The notes below the pieces were generated by a model. That model did no database searches. It worked only from the letters and a program-made list of their open reading frames with translations, and was not told the origin of the DNA. The translations under genes and the position numbers were made by a program. Below, piece by piece: positions 24,420 to 35,917 of a stretch of DNA of 64,000 nt. Source of the DNA: Zygnema cylindricum (lineage: Eukaryota > Streptophyta > Zygnematophyceae > Zygnematales > Zygnemataceae); the NCBI GenBank assembly GCA_037447655.1, contig JBBHKE010002555.1, positions 122,001 to 186,000 on the forward strand, written 5' to 3'. The stretch's first letter is position 1. Every line of letters starts with the position of its first letter.

Positions 24420-24772
24420 TATTGGATTTCCTGTTTTACATTCATTCTGTTGCAATACATGACAGTTTTTATTTTTTTCCTTTTCTTTTTCTGGTTTTTC
24501 TGGTCAGTTATTGCAACAATTTTTTTAAGAAGTGTAACATCTGAACGAGGCATTCATAATGTACAAATAGCCTTCCTACTTTCCACAGCCATGGAAAATA
24601 CCTTTCCTAGGTGGCCAATTTCAAAAGCAATAATTCTCCAAAAACAGTTATGGCTATTGAAAACTTCTGCCAGAACTTAGAATTTCTGATTTTCTGCACC
24701 TTGAGTAAAACTTAAGAATTTGGAATTTTGAAGCAAAATTCTGATACACATTTCACATTGTACGCCACGTCA
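24420..24772. repeat. Direct duplication, right copy
   Basis: Second copy of the segment at 22786-23139, in the same orientation, about 1.6 kb away. Confidence 0.9.
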
Positions 24773-24889
24773 CTCCAAACATGTTGTTGCAGAATTAATC
24801 GTCCCAGTGACGTTTGGTCACATAAGTACCCGTCGCAACCAGTGAAATTCGTCGCAGCACAGCAGCCAATAAAATTTGGCGATGGCTAA

Positions 24890-25621
24890 AACTTGTCGCA
24901 CTGGCCACAATTCGTCCGCAAGCGCGGTTTGTCGTCGGACGATAATCCTTCACCGCCTCCGAATCGGTATGATTCCTGGGCAGAGGTAGCAAACGGTTAA
25001 CCGAAACCGTAACCGACCGATAACCGACCGCCCGCGTCGAATCCGGAACGGATTCGGTTGCCAAATTTGGGGGGTCGGGCGGATTCGGGCGGGTGATTCA
25101 CGAAAAAAACAAAATCGGTTACGGTCGGGTAAGCAAAAAACGGGAAAAATTGAAGGTTTTGTACTGTCAATACTATCCAACATCATTGTACTTTGTACTC
25201 TTGGTATCGTGGAAGGTATAAGGGAGATGTACCACTAATTTTGTACTTATTCGGGTACAGGTGGGTACAAGTAATCGAGAAAAATCGAGATTCGGTTAAC
25301 TTCTTTTTTCGTAAACACGTTCAGGTAACAGTTAACAACTTTGGAGCATGACATAACCCGGTCGGGCATCAAGTACTCAGATTTTGAAAAAAAAAAGCGG
25401 TCGGTTTCGGTTATTTTAAATTTTGACTTTTGCTACCTTTGTTCCTGGGCTTCTGGCAGATTCAATATTTCAAATGACGTGTTCTCTATCGCACCATAAA
25501 TCACGATATTGCAATTGGCGTGCCCATGAAGGGCTGCAGGCTTTGCACCGATTTCCTTCGCAGTTGATTTTGACTTCAAATGTGTGAAATCTATTGGAAA
25601 CCCTAAATGCAGTGTCCCCAT
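24890..25621 (-). pseudogene. ORF-like stretch interrupted by a hAT MITE
   Basis: Minus strand from an ATG at 25621 encodes MGTLHLGFPIDFTHLKSKST and continues to ILNLPEAQE, where the MITE (24981-25441) cuts in. On the far side the same frame, counting one target-site copy, stays open to a stop near 24890 and includes a CGQC pair. I do not recognise the product. It could be a host exon or coding debris of another transposon. Confidence 0.4.
24981..25441. mobile_element. hAT-type MITE with perfect 8-bp target duplication
   Basis: 461 bp. The left end is CAGAGGTAGCAAACGG and the right end, reverse complemented, is CAAAGGTAGCAAAAG, an imperfect terminal inverted repeat of hAT style. Both ends are flanked by TTCCTGGG (24973-24980 and 25442-25449), an exact 8-bp target duplication as expected for hAT transposases. 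Subterminal AACCGAAACCG and TAACCGACCG words cluster at both ends. There is no transposase, so it is non-autonomous and would need a source element elsewhere. Confidence 0.9.
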
Positions 25622-26236
25622 ACTACACCTTTAAAACACCATATAGCACGCCTATAATGGGCTAAATTATACATTCAAAATTCGAACCTGACACATGTAC
25701 CGTTTCCAATTGTGTTTATTTCTATATTTCTATTCCATAATTCGCAATGGGTAAACCATCCGGGCACAACGCATGATTGAACATTTGACCACAAAAGTTC
25801 TAAACGACCATCAAAGGCCAAAGGTGACCAACAATCACTAAAATATTATAGCTTAAGGTACCTTAAACAAAGTTACTACAAAAAATGGGGCCCATGACTG
25901 TTACCCTTTGCTAATGATCACAACCACATAAATCATCCATGTGGATTGCTTAGTGTGGCATGAGATTCCAAAGTCCTCCACCATCATTGGTCATATGTGT
26001 TTTTTCGAATATGAGCCCAGACTTGAGCTCTTTAAAGTAAACCCAAGATAAATTAAAAAGCACGATGGTAAACCATCTGAGTCCGGGGGTACAAAAGGGG
26101 TGGAATGGCCGAAACTGAAAAACTACTAGCAGGGGAATAAGATAACAGCACAACAAAAACAAAAAGAAAACAACAACAAAGAAAATAAAAGCACCCAAAC
26201 TCAAAATGAAGAGCACGACAATTAACAAAGCGAGAA

Positions 26237-27025
26237 CTACAACCCCAACCCAATTAAATAACTACGAAAAGCAACCCCGTAAGTCCCCCCACCACAGGGG
26301 AGCAAGTTGAGGGAGTTCCGGAACCCGGCGAAAATGCATAGTCGCAACAGCCGATTGGAGGAGAATAGAAACTTGCACTCGTTATAAAGCCACAGATAAG
26401 CGTTGACGATAAAAAGAAGTAAGGATCGAAGGAGGAGGGCTCCATGGTCGACTGAAGAAGGAGGGCTCCCTGGTCCTCGGCGCTCGAAAGCACGTGGAGC
26501 GCAAGTGCGGAGAAACTCGTCCATTACAACACCCAGACAACCAAAGATCTCGACCGCCATCGAAATAAAGTCACCCATAGGGTCCCGGTGGGCATAATCA
26601 CGCTCCTTCACCTTAGCCACATCACGAGCCGCTACCCCAACATGTCGAGCCGCCTGACCGACAACTGTAGCTGAAGTAGGGTTCACCAAAACAATATCAC
26701 CGAAGATGCAACGGGCACCATCAAGCAGAACAACATCGATCCGACGCTTGGGAATAATATGAGAAACTTCCCGATGCACATAAAAGACCCCCTCTGAAGC
26801 GATAGTCGCAATAGCATCGTGAATAGTGTCGTGCGCCTGAATCAAATCTCCCCCACGGGACCAACGAAGCAAATGGACACCATCGACCCCCAAACGCGAC
26901 CACATGCGCAAAGAAGAGAGCCAAGTAAAGGGGGATGGGGGAGGCCAAGGCGAAACCGAAGGGCGGTGGTGAACTGAGCCGCTGAGAATCGGAGAGTGGA
27001 CAAAATCGGCGTAGCAAAAAGCCAA
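26237..27025 (-). pseudogene. LINE copy 1: C-terminal restriction-like endonuclease
   Basis: This part encodes PKRRIDVVLLDGARCIFGDI and VLVNPTSATVVGQAARHVGV, followed by KVKERDYAHRDP and AVEIFGCLGVVMDEFLRTCA. The spaced acidic residues (IDVV, then GDIVLVNP), followed by a lysine/tyrosine block, fit the PD-(D/E)xK-like endonuclease that nicks target DNA in REL-type LINEs. The upstream frame at 26842-27594 carries the linker with GGLGLLSTACVAHAAYLGSW. The frames overlap, so an indel separates them. Confidence 0.7.
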
Positions 27026-27873
27026 GACCCAGAACCAGGTCCGCCATAAGAGAGAACACGGGCACGCGAAGATTTAGAGGGAAAAGCCTGGAGAAGGTCG
27101 GATTTAATGGCGGCGACAACCCGATCAGAAATCGATTCCTGGACACGCTCAACAGATTTTGTAACAAGGGTGGAGAAAATTGGCACATCCACTAGGGTAT
27201 GGGGAGGAAGAGAACGTGACGCGTCCAATAGAGATCCTTGGAAGGCGAACACACCGTTTGAAACCAGGGGGATAACAGTAGCTAGAACGGGGGTGTCCCC
27301 AGCCAATAAACGGGAAACAAGAGTGGAGGCAATAAGACACCAACTTCCCAAATATGCAGCGTGAGCAACACAAGCAGTGGATAGTAGACCCAACCCCCCC
27401 AGTATAGATAGGGAGGGATGCCTGAATGGGGCCGATGGCCCAGACTCGCGATCAAATGCCCCTAGACCTAACAGAGTGTGGAGGACTTCCATGAGGCAAT
27501 CGTCAAAAGCCGAGAGAGAGGAGATAAATGTCGGAGTGGGAGGGGAAGTACGAGTAAGATAAGAAGGGCGGTGGGGAAAACACCTAGTTAACATAGCAAA
27601 AGCAACTTAGGGATCGGGAAGGCTAGGAAGATCGTCCACCTGGGCTAGATCTATCTGTAAAGCATCATGAAGGAATTGGGTCACGAAAGTATCCGAACCA
27701 AGGGGGCAACCAATCACTCAAATGCCATCAGAGGGAGAAGGGGTTTGATAACCAAGAGGTGGAGTAAACGAAAGTGGAATATCCTGAGGAGACTAAATAA
27801 CACATTTTGACGGTTGGACTGAAAGGTTGAGTTCGGCTAAATGTTCCTTGAAAAAATCATATGCCAACACGAC

Positions 27874-28275
27874 TTATTCTCTGGGGCCAATAATGTGCGT
27901 ATCATCTGCGACCGTAGGGAAAAGGTAAGAAGGGAAGGCGGTTGCGAAGGCACGAAGGGCCCAGTAATTGGCGAGGGCGAACAAAGGTCTGCCGAGAGGG
28001 TCGCCTTGGCGAGTGCTAGTAGCAAAGGAGAGGGGAATGAGATCACCATCGGCCGAGAAGGAAAGGCTGCTTGTCAAAGAATATAAAGCCCTCACAAAGG
28101 GGAATAATTGGACAATCGAAGATGGAGCCGCCATAAGCTCCGAAAAAATCACATTCCGATCCACCGTATTAAAGGCATTGGAAATGTCGACCTGAAGGAC
28201 CAACCAATCCGGATGTACATCCAACAAAGCCCGAATCCCGTGGACCACGGCCTCACAACCCCCTCTCGTGGCCAC
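27874..28275 (-). pseudogene. LINE copy 1: reverse transcriptase core
   Basis: It contains GGCEAVVHGIRALLDVH, LQVDISNAFNTVDRN (RT motif with the first catalytic Asp), STRQGDPLG, and TVADDTHIIG, the active-site box with two aspartates. The part upstream, GGIRPIAVGEVLYRLVA, lies in the 28321-29322 frame, so a frameshift has split the domain. The reverse transcriptase copies the element RNA at the nicked target. Confidence 0.85.
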
Positions 28276-28320
28276 ACCAAACTGATGAGGAGAAAAATAA
28301 TCATGAAAAGCTGGTTGGAG

Positions 28321-29322
28321 CTAGAGACATATCGCATGAGCCACCAATCTATATAAAACCTCTCCCACGGCGATAGGGCGGATCCCACCATTAGGTTTGG
28401 CGGCTGCCACAAGGCGGGACGCCGTGAGAAGATCACAAATCCGAGGGGGAACATCCCCACTAGCAATAAGGGAACATACTCGAAAAAACACATCGAACCC
28501 CCGGGCACCCGATTCAGGGGGCAAAACGTCGCGAAACAAATCATACACTGTGCCCGAGGGGCCCCCCGCTGAAAGGTGAGGAGAAGAGCTAAGAGCCTTA
28601 ATGAAAACCTCCCGATCCAAAGTAAAACTCTTAGAAGGCTCAAAGGCGTGGATGGAAGGGGGTAAAGGGGAAGGGGCGGGGGGGTGGAGAGCTCGAAGGA
28701 CCTCAATAGTGGAAGAAGATCTAGGGGCAAGGGTGAATAGATGTAGGGCCCGAACCGCTTGAGAAAGCTCACCAACACGGCCTAAGTGAATTGCTCGACG
28801 ATAAGAGGCCAGGACATCTGATGGCCTAGGTGGCCGACGTGGTATGAAAGATGTGCTTGATACCCGATCCTCATGCTCGGCGTGGAGGGCCTTCCAGTCA
28901 CCACGAAGGAATCGGCGACAACGGGCCATAGTATCTCTAGCCCTACTGCCCCCTCCACGACTTGGAAGGACTAGCACCCAGAGAGAGAACATAAGAAGAA
29001 GGTGCCAAGGAGCAATGTCCGCCAGGTTTGAAGAAATGTGGGACAAGGGTAGGTGGAGGGCATCTTGTACTATTGTCCTAACGACCATAGGTATACGGGT
29101 GTACAATCGCGGGCGGGGAGCTCCCAAATCGTAAGCCCCCAAAACATCTAACTCACGAACGAAATTCCAATCCTCATCCGTGGGGCCGGAGGGGAGTGTG
29201 ATCGACGACGATTGAGGAGAGGTGATAGACAAAGGACCACCTGGGGTTATACAATGTCGATAACTTCGTGTGTGAAAGGAAATACCGGCCACAACACAAA
29301 AAGGTTGTGACACCCAGGACAT
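28321..29322 (-). pseudogene. LINE copy 1: N-terminal part
   Basis: This frame starts just inside a zinc-finger region that is frameshifted by one base relative to copy 2 (47 versus 48 bases between shared landmarks). Ahead of it, the start used in copy 2 (ATG at 57822) has a TGA at the third codon here (29397-29399 is the ATG). The middle is Pro/Arg-rich. The frame ends after GEVLYRLVAHAI with a frame change compared with copy 2. Confidence 0.75.
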
Positions 29323-29841
29323 TCCAAACGCCTAGAAGATTTACGAGGTTTGGGTGGTGGTGGGAGAGGGAGAAGGGAATAAGAAGGGCTTCAGGACATG
29401 GTCAATAAGTCAAAGAAGCCATAGGAATTGGGAGGGTGAGAGGAAAAGAAAACGTGGGAGAGGAAAAGGAACCATGTGGGATGGATGGGAAAATTGGTAG
29501 TGGGCCAGAATATAACATAAAGTTTGATGCCGGAAAAAAAAGGGGGGGGGAGAGGGGGGAGGAGAGGGGGGGGGGGGGGGGGGGAAGAGGGGGAAGGAGA
29601 GGGTTCAAGTATCGGTTCTCAATTGTAAGGGGTATAGGGGAGGGGGGGGGGGGGGAGGAGAGGGTAAATAAATGTTTGTTTGTTTGTTTGTTTTTTTGTT
29701 TTGTATTTATTTGTTTTTTTTTTATTTTTTTATTTTTATTATTATTATTATTTTTTATTTTTTTTTCGAGTGATTGTGTACGTGTGTGTGTGTGCGCACG
29801 TTTTGTGCGTATGATTTTTGGAACTCACTATTTGGGGGCTC

Positions 29842-30830
29842 GATTAGTGAACACTTGAGCAATAACATGAATGTGCAACACTGCATGCGAATAGACATAA
29901 TTCAATTTAAGGTCCACGAAGATTCCAACATCGGGGTCAATTCCACATTGTGATGTAAAACCAGGTCCATTAGAGAGCCAAGGGAACCGTTGCTCTAAGG
30001 ACGTAGTAGGGAGTGTATGTGACACTTCACGTTTGACTGTGTAATCTACTTCCTTTCCCATAGATCAAATACAAAGGACATGTACATCGAATGTATCCAC
30101 TATTTTTTAAGTTAATCTAAACAGAACTGTTTCAGCTTTTTTCCCACTAGCAGATTGCTTATGAGACGCTGAACAAATGGGCATCCTTTCAAATACAAAA
30201 AGTGATTAAAAAGATGTAAAAAATGCCGTAACAATCTCCAAGTTCAGAACATGATGTCCATCGAAACTAATCGGTAGCTTTTGTTACCAGAAACCCACAA
30301 ATTACCAAGGAATATGTTTGAGATGTATTGGATGTTCAAAAACCTTCAGTAAAACAAAATCAGAGCAACCACAGCTCCACTACTTTTCCTGTAGTCTAGA
30401 GTTTCCGGTGGTAATCTGTGCATTTGATTTTACTCACTGTCCGGTCTAGAAAAACAACGTTACACGTTAACATCAATGGTTCTGAATAGATAAACAGACA
30501 GTACAAGCTAAAGGTACAAATGTACAGATGTGTCTCGACACTGTTTCTTTACGACCTACACTAAATCAGTTTCCTTAATAATTTAGAATACCACAGGTTT
30601 GAAAAACAGAAATAAAAAAGGTATCCCAAAAAAAGTTTCACACACAAGCATTTCGCCCAAGATTAGCACCGAGGACCGAATCACGGAGGAATGCGTATGA
30701 CAGGGAAACATGGAAATCTGGAAAACTAGGTAACCACGAAACTTCAAATCCCCCTAAACCATCTTCTGTTCTGGTTCGACATCTGAAAGCTCTAAAAGGT
30801 CTCTAACCCTAAAGTTTTGGTTTCCACGCG
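29842..30830. other. Region between LINE and SET gene
   Basis: Mixed sequence containing the presumed 3' UTR and downstream region of the minus-strand SET gene. No other gene recognised. Confidence 0.4.
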
Positions 30831-30831
30831 A

Positions 30832-31008
30832 CTACACGGCTTTAGTATTTCGCCTCAAATTACTTCCCGGATTTCCCTCTGCTGCTGTCTCCCACCAAGG
30901 TGGAGCCTGATCCAGAGTATAGCCGTAATCGTAAAAAAGTTCATCTCCAGCTGCTATCTTTTCCTTAGAAAAAATTCCCACTCGATGATCTCCAGCCACC
31001 TTTGTGAC
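30832..31008 (-). CDS. E(z)-like: SET gene, last exon
   Basis: Acceptor TTTTTTCAG ends at 31009. The exon encodes [39 protein letters not shown], then a short tail ending in NTKAV and a stop at 30832-30834. It holds the second half of SET and the post-SET tail typical of plant E(z). Confidence 0.9.
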   Translation of the reverse strand, partial: VTKVAGDHRVGIFSKEKIAAGDELFYDYGYTLDQAPPWWETAAEGNPGSNLRRNTKAV

Positions 31009-34000
31009 CTGAAAAAACCTCACAACAACACCACTGTAGAGTACTCAGTCTTCAGTATTCATATTCAGTATTCAGTAATCAATACTCGACCTCCATAATA
31101 ACATTTGGTACTCAATATTCTATATATCTCTGAAACACCATCTTCCGTATTCACTAATCGGAATTAGATATTAGGTGTTAGGGACTCGGTATTAGCTGTT
31201 CGGTATTGCTTTTTGGATTGTCCACCCCCCTCAGACTCAGACCCAGTTTAATGATTCATTTCAATTCGTCAAAAATTGAACTTACAGTCACTGACATTCA
31301 CAGATTGGAACTCGCGCAAAGAATGTTTTTTAAAAAGGAACAGTGTGAACATCACAAGGAACATAACATTTTCAGTAACATTTTCATAAGTAACATTTTC
31401 AGTCAGTTGAACTAATAAGTACCATTTCAGCATTTTGTGCACTTCTGAGCACCACTATTATTGAACTCATTAGAGTAAGCTATATTGTAACTGAAGACGA
31501 GGTTCTGTGCGCATTCAGTGGATTAAATGTGGACGCAAAATAAAAGTACCTGAATTGGGGGAGAAAGCGTAGACTAATTTCATGGAAAATGTATGCTCGA
31601 CGCTGGTTCATACGTTATGATAAGCAAGCATTTGGAGGATCGCTTCGGAAAAGCGAACTGGATCTGACGCGTTGACTAACGTGCGTCGTGATATCCTTCG
31701 GGGAGTATCACATGGATTATTTCCGACAGTACAAACGAACGAGTTGAACGAAAGTACAGGACCGTGCAATAAGGTACACAGCGGATCGCTTCGACAAAGC
31801 GATCCGATATAAAAGATTATTTTTGGCTGCCGGCAGCATGGACTTTAGTTATGTGGCACGAGGACATTTGGCAAGTGGTCCACGTGGCCTACTCGCGACA
31901 ACGGTTACACTGTACGACGTAGTGAACCAGAAAATTTGGCAGGAATGTAGGTGTACCCAGAATAGAGCGAGTCATTAGATGACCTGTACATATTTATTCA
32001 GGTGGGCAAAAAATAGTACAAGGAGTCCGAATGATATAATCTAAGTGACAGATGGGCCGTTCGATGACCAGTAATGTAACGGATGTACCAACCCCTAGTT
32101 GTACTTACAAACAGATTAGGAAAGATTTAGAGTAATATAAGGGATCTACCTGGCTAATTTGACTTTTAGTGGATGTACAGTCAATATAGGGTGTCAATTA
32201 GACCTATTAGTAACATGCGCATTTGGCATTTTGTTAGTTGTAGGCGGCTCACAACTGTATACATTCATACGAGCCTTGTAAAACAATATAGCTCAAGGGA
32301 AGTAGGGACCGAAGATGTAGGTTTTACAGTTACCGTGAGGGCGAGGGCTTTGAATAAGAGACATGGTCTTTTTAGTAGCTTGTCATTTGGGATAATATAT
32401 GTGGGCATTTGGGAAACCTTTTGTGTTTGTGTTGTTAAGTACTTTTGTGTACGTGGTTGCTCGTATGAGCTTTGTCGATGTATTGTTGACGTAATATATG
32501 TGTGTTGCGAGGAAGTTATTATGCTCATCGGTGATGTAATAGTTTTGGATGTTTCCGCGGTCTTAGTAGGCCAAAGGAACAACAAGTTGGACTCCTATTA
32601 TTTTCAGTCCAAACAATATGGCATTCAGTATTCAGTATTCAGGATTGGATATTCAGTATTCAATATTCAGTCTCAGTATTCTATATTCAATCATAGTGCA
32701 GATGGAGCTTGTATTTTAAACAAATGTATCTCCATTGGCAGTAAAAAATGGAGAGAGTTGATATTTTTACGATCGTGCCTAATAGTTAGTCCACACAAAA
32801 TTAGCCCAAACTTTATCCAGGAATGGGGGGTTCTACAAACTCGGACCTTTTCTTGAACAGATTCAGCAAAGTACACTACCATGTAAAATATGAATGGACC
32901 CAGCCTATAAACAGTGTGGACCACGGTACAACAATCCTAGTGAACTGTGTAACTTTTACCTAGATAGCAACTCAAGCAAAAGGAACCCTCAAATGGAAAA
33001 AAGGCATAAATGGAAGGTACTTTTGAAAATGAATGAGCGATAAGAAGGCGACAGAGAGACGACAAAAAAGCGAGAGAGAGGATAAGAAGGTGATAGCGAG
33101 AGGATGAGAACGAGAGAGCGACAGGATAAGAAGGGGAGAGCCAGGGAGGCCTTCTCATAACCGTTACATTTCCATTTCAGAATTTGCGCTCAAAATTCAG
33201 TTACCAGAACATGTAAAAAAATGACTTAACAAAGGGAAAGCAAAGCTCACCTTTGCATAACAGTTTGGAGTTGGGGAATGATTCGCAAATTTCAACTTGT
33301 TTCCTCTACGACAAGCATCAAGGACATACTGTGCATTTGGGATAATAATCCCACTCCCCCCACCCCTCGAGCCAAGTTAATTGTTGCCAGTATGCCGCTT
33401 TACTCAATTTTATTTTTCTTAGTCTATCTGAGATATAATTGTGGAGACAGTTTGAGATGAAATTATGGAGACAACACTGGCGCTGAAATCATGGAAACAG
33501 TTTTGAAGCTTAAAATTATGGAGATAGCAATTGACGGTCAAATTATAGAGATAGTATAGAAGACAAAACTACGGAGACAAAGTTCAAGAAGATTAAATTA
33601 TAAAGATAGTCGTGAAGGCAAAATATTACGGAGACAGTATTGAAGCTCAAACTACGCAAACAGAATTGAAGCTTTAAAGCATGAAGACAATTGAAAAGAT
33701 TAATTTAAGAAGACAATTGAAGTGAAAACTGTAATGTGGGGACAGTATTTGACATAAAATAATGGAAACAGTATAGAAGATCAAGCTATCAAGACAGAAT
33801 TTGCGCTGAAACTATGGAGACAGTATTGACCATTAAAACTATGGAGTTAGTATCCAAACTAAAATTATGGAGACAATATTGAAGATAAACTTATAGAGAC
33901 AGAAGGAGACAGTGGTCAACAGACTAACCTGATCATCAAGATCAAAAAGAAAGGAAGAGTTAACGCGATCATAAATCTTTCCTCGTCTATCTGCCTCTTG

Positions 34001-35367
34001 ATGAGATATCAACTCTCCCGTATACTCCCCTATGTATTCATTCTTAGCAACCGAGGACTGAAAAAATCAAATTCAACAGAAAAGGCTTCGTTGAATTGTA
34101 CGAAGTTTGGGAACCCAAAGTTGTTATATATCATAATGATTTGAGTTCACAACACACAAAAACTAACAACATGTTTATTTCATCATAAAGAAATTCTATG
34201 TCGAAAGGTTCACACAAAAACTTATCTTGTACACTCACATTAATGTATGTAAACAAACAATCAATGGAAACCTCGTTCCACCATATTAAACCACAGTTCT
34301 AGACAATTCATGTTCCAATCCATTCCACTCCATTCCATTCTTTACCCATTTGCATAAGAAATCAACTTTGTTAGACAATTCCTAAAAAATACAAAACAAC
34401 AAAACCTCTTAGTCTCAAAAAAATTGAGAGGATTCAGATAAATGTCACAACAAGGATATAGTAACAATAGACCTTTAAAACCCCCAAAAAACTCTCTATT
34501 ATCACTAGTAGTGCTAACGAGACTAACTCGCTTAATTTTCCACTTTTCTACATTCAGACTTGCCATCAGCACATGAACCGTTCAAAATATTTTTTTTGGA
34601 TACCAAAAATAGTACAAACCGTAGTGAAATTATGTGTTATTAGAAAATTGGGGCGTGTGGATTTCAAAAAAAACTGGAATACATGGATGTTTAAATAATC
34701 GGGATGTGTGGCCAATTTAAAAAATAGGCTATATGAGTAGTTTAAAAACCAGTATAAAAAAGGGCCACGGAAATGTTTAAAAAAATAGGGCAACATTGGT
34801 ATTTACAAAACAGACTATTTGAATGTTCAACAATCAAGATATGATGAAATTTGCAGTGCACAAACCTCGTCCAATTTTTTCATAGTATTTACATGTAAGG
34901 GACGTCCAAAAAGTATAACCCAGATTATTAGGGTGAAGATGTAGTTTATCAGTTTGATACGCTGAAAATATTAATTTGCCAGGAACCCTTGTTTTTTTAA
35001 TTCAGAATAAAAGCAGGAATTTTAGCTAGTAAAGCTGGAAATTTTAGTTGGCTGCGAATCTGTTTTTTTTTCCATCGGGAAGAAAGATCACAATTTTAGT
35101 TTGTTAATATCTTAAAAACATCACATTTGAAGAGAAAAAAAAAATGTCCACTTCACATTAAAACACTTCATTTGCTTACCTTTACAAAAGCTCCCCAACC
35201 TTGGATATCCGATTGTCCCAAAAGAATCTGTTTTCCACCACCCATGACATGAGGGAAAGCAATTGAGTCGCAACATTCTGTTTTTTTTTGAGCAACCAAA
35301 CCATCAGAATAACTTTTTCCCTGGACCAAATGTTTAAAAACCACACCTATACATTTAAAGGCCAATA
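30832..35367 (-). CDS. E(z)-like: Enhancer-of-zeste type histone H3K27 methyltransferase, C-terminal exons
   Basis: Four minus-strand exons build a SET domain of the Polycomb PRC2 E(z) family (plant relatives CLF/SWN/MEA). Exons: 35367-35180 (start uncertain), 34057-33929, 33328-33251, 31008-30832. They encode [16 protein letters not shown], then [20 protein letters not shown], then [15 protein letters not shown], then [20 protein letters not shown] and LFYDYGY. The NHS-PNC and ELFYDY motifs are the SAM-binding and catalytic signatures. Donors and acceptors are all GT/AG and phases agree. The CXC, SANT and other upstream parts are not seen before the copia-A LTR at 35918, so the 5' part is either far upstream across retrotransposon-filled introns or lost. 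Confidence 0.9.
31040..32700. repeat. ATTCAGT-rich patches and hairpin sequence in last intron of SET gene
   Basis: Degenerate TATTCAGTATTCAG runs at about 31045-31085 and 32620-32695 bracket a different-looking 1.5-kb block that contains a perfect hairpin (GGATCGCTT-cgaca-AAGCGATCC, 31783-31805) and a related half copy near 31637. The block may be an inserted element; the open frame at 32173-32856 has no recognisable domain. Confidence 0.5.
33251..33328 (-). CDS. E(z)-like: SET gene, internal exon
   Basis: 26 codons from [14 protein letters not shown] to [11 protein letters not shown]. The acceptor is CACAG and the donor is GTGAGC. It contains the NHS/PNC SAM-pocket motif. Confidence 0.9.
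33430..33912. repeat. Intronic ~29-bp minisatellite
   Basis: About sixteen degenerate copies of a unit like AATTATGGAGACAGTATTGA followed by AGCTTAAA, in the plus-strand reading. It fills most of the intron between two SET exons (33328 and 33929). Confidence 0.85.
33929..34057 (-). CDS. E(z)-like: SET gene, internal exon
   Basis: Exactly 43 codons, from [18 protein letters not shown] to [11 protein letters not shown]. The acceptor is TCAG at 34058-34061 and the donor is GTTAGT from 33928. It carries the GEYTGE(L)I core of SET. Confidence 0.92.
34060..35175. other. SET gene intron
   Basis: AT-rich intron sequence with runs of A and T. No gene recognised. Confidence 0.5.
35180..35367 (-). CDS. 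E(z)-like: SET gene, first recognised exon
   Basis: The right end is a clear GTAAGC donor (35179). It encodes [15 protein letters not shown], then [18 protein letters not shown], which aligns with the start of plant E(z) SET domains (a Cys/Asn pair, a loop, then RVLLGxSDVxGWGAF). The acceptor is taken as CTTTTAG before 35367, but an acceptor nearer the recognised residues is possible, so the left part may be intron. Confidence 0.75.
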
Positions 35368-35817
35368 CTAAAAGACAAGAAACATTTCACGATCAAAAAC
35401 TATGTCAAATTAATACTCTCACTGAGGCTTGGTCCACGCCAGTTTATGTGTGCAAAAAAGGACAGTAGTCCTTTAGCTTCCTGTTTCTACTTCACTAATC
35501 ACTTATGTGGTACTGGGCAAAACCTTTTTCGAGAAATATACAAGATCTATTTCTTGAGGATCGCCATAAACAACGTATTGGACTGATATATCTTTATTGG
35601 GCATATCAAACAATACTGATCGATTATTAAAAAGACGGAAAGCACCATTTATCACACTTGCACTAAAAAAAAATCGAAAAGAAGATTTTTTTTTCATAAA
35701 GCAGATTACTGATTTTTCATCCGGAAAGGATTTTGACTGCCCAAAACAAATTTAAAGCTAATAGCGACAAACAATCACTTTTTGGCAAAAAAAACTTAAT
35801 AGAATTTGTAATGAAAA

Positions 35818-35910
35818 CACACAGACACACACACACACACGGCACGAACACACACACAAACGCCTGCCCGCGCGAGAGCACGCACGCGGACGGGTGTGCG
35901 TGAATGTGTG
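35818..35910. repeat. CA microsatellite
   Basis: ACACACAGACACACACACAC and similar runs, followed by CG-rich CGCGCGAGAGCACGCACG sequence just ahead of the copia-A LTR. Confidence 0.85.
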
Positions 35911-35917
35911 CGGACTG

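Larger units (their letters stand above)
26000..29841 (-). mobile_element. Non-LTR retrotransposon with restriction-like endonuclease (LINE copy 1)
   Basis: Sense is minus. The 5' end is near 29841, inferred from where similarity to copy 2 (58242) begins; the 5' UTR contains homopolymer C/A tracts. In order follow an N-terminal zinc-finger remnant, RT, a connecting region and an endonuclease, then a 3' tail to about 26.0 kb. The domain order zinc finger-RT-endonuclease, with no apurinic endonuclease in front, matches site-specific or REL-type LINEs. Several frameshifts and an early stop make it inactive. Confidence 0.85.

Noticed and set aside
32173-32856. 227-codon plus-strand frame in the SET-gene intron
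   Set aside because: No domain, cysteine- and tyrosine-rich by composition, and part of it is the ATTCAGT repeat.
35503-35697. Possible upstream E(z) exon
   Set aside because: There is an acceptor-like TTTTTTTTTAG, but the frames show no CXC or SANT residues and no good donor; not enough to annotate.
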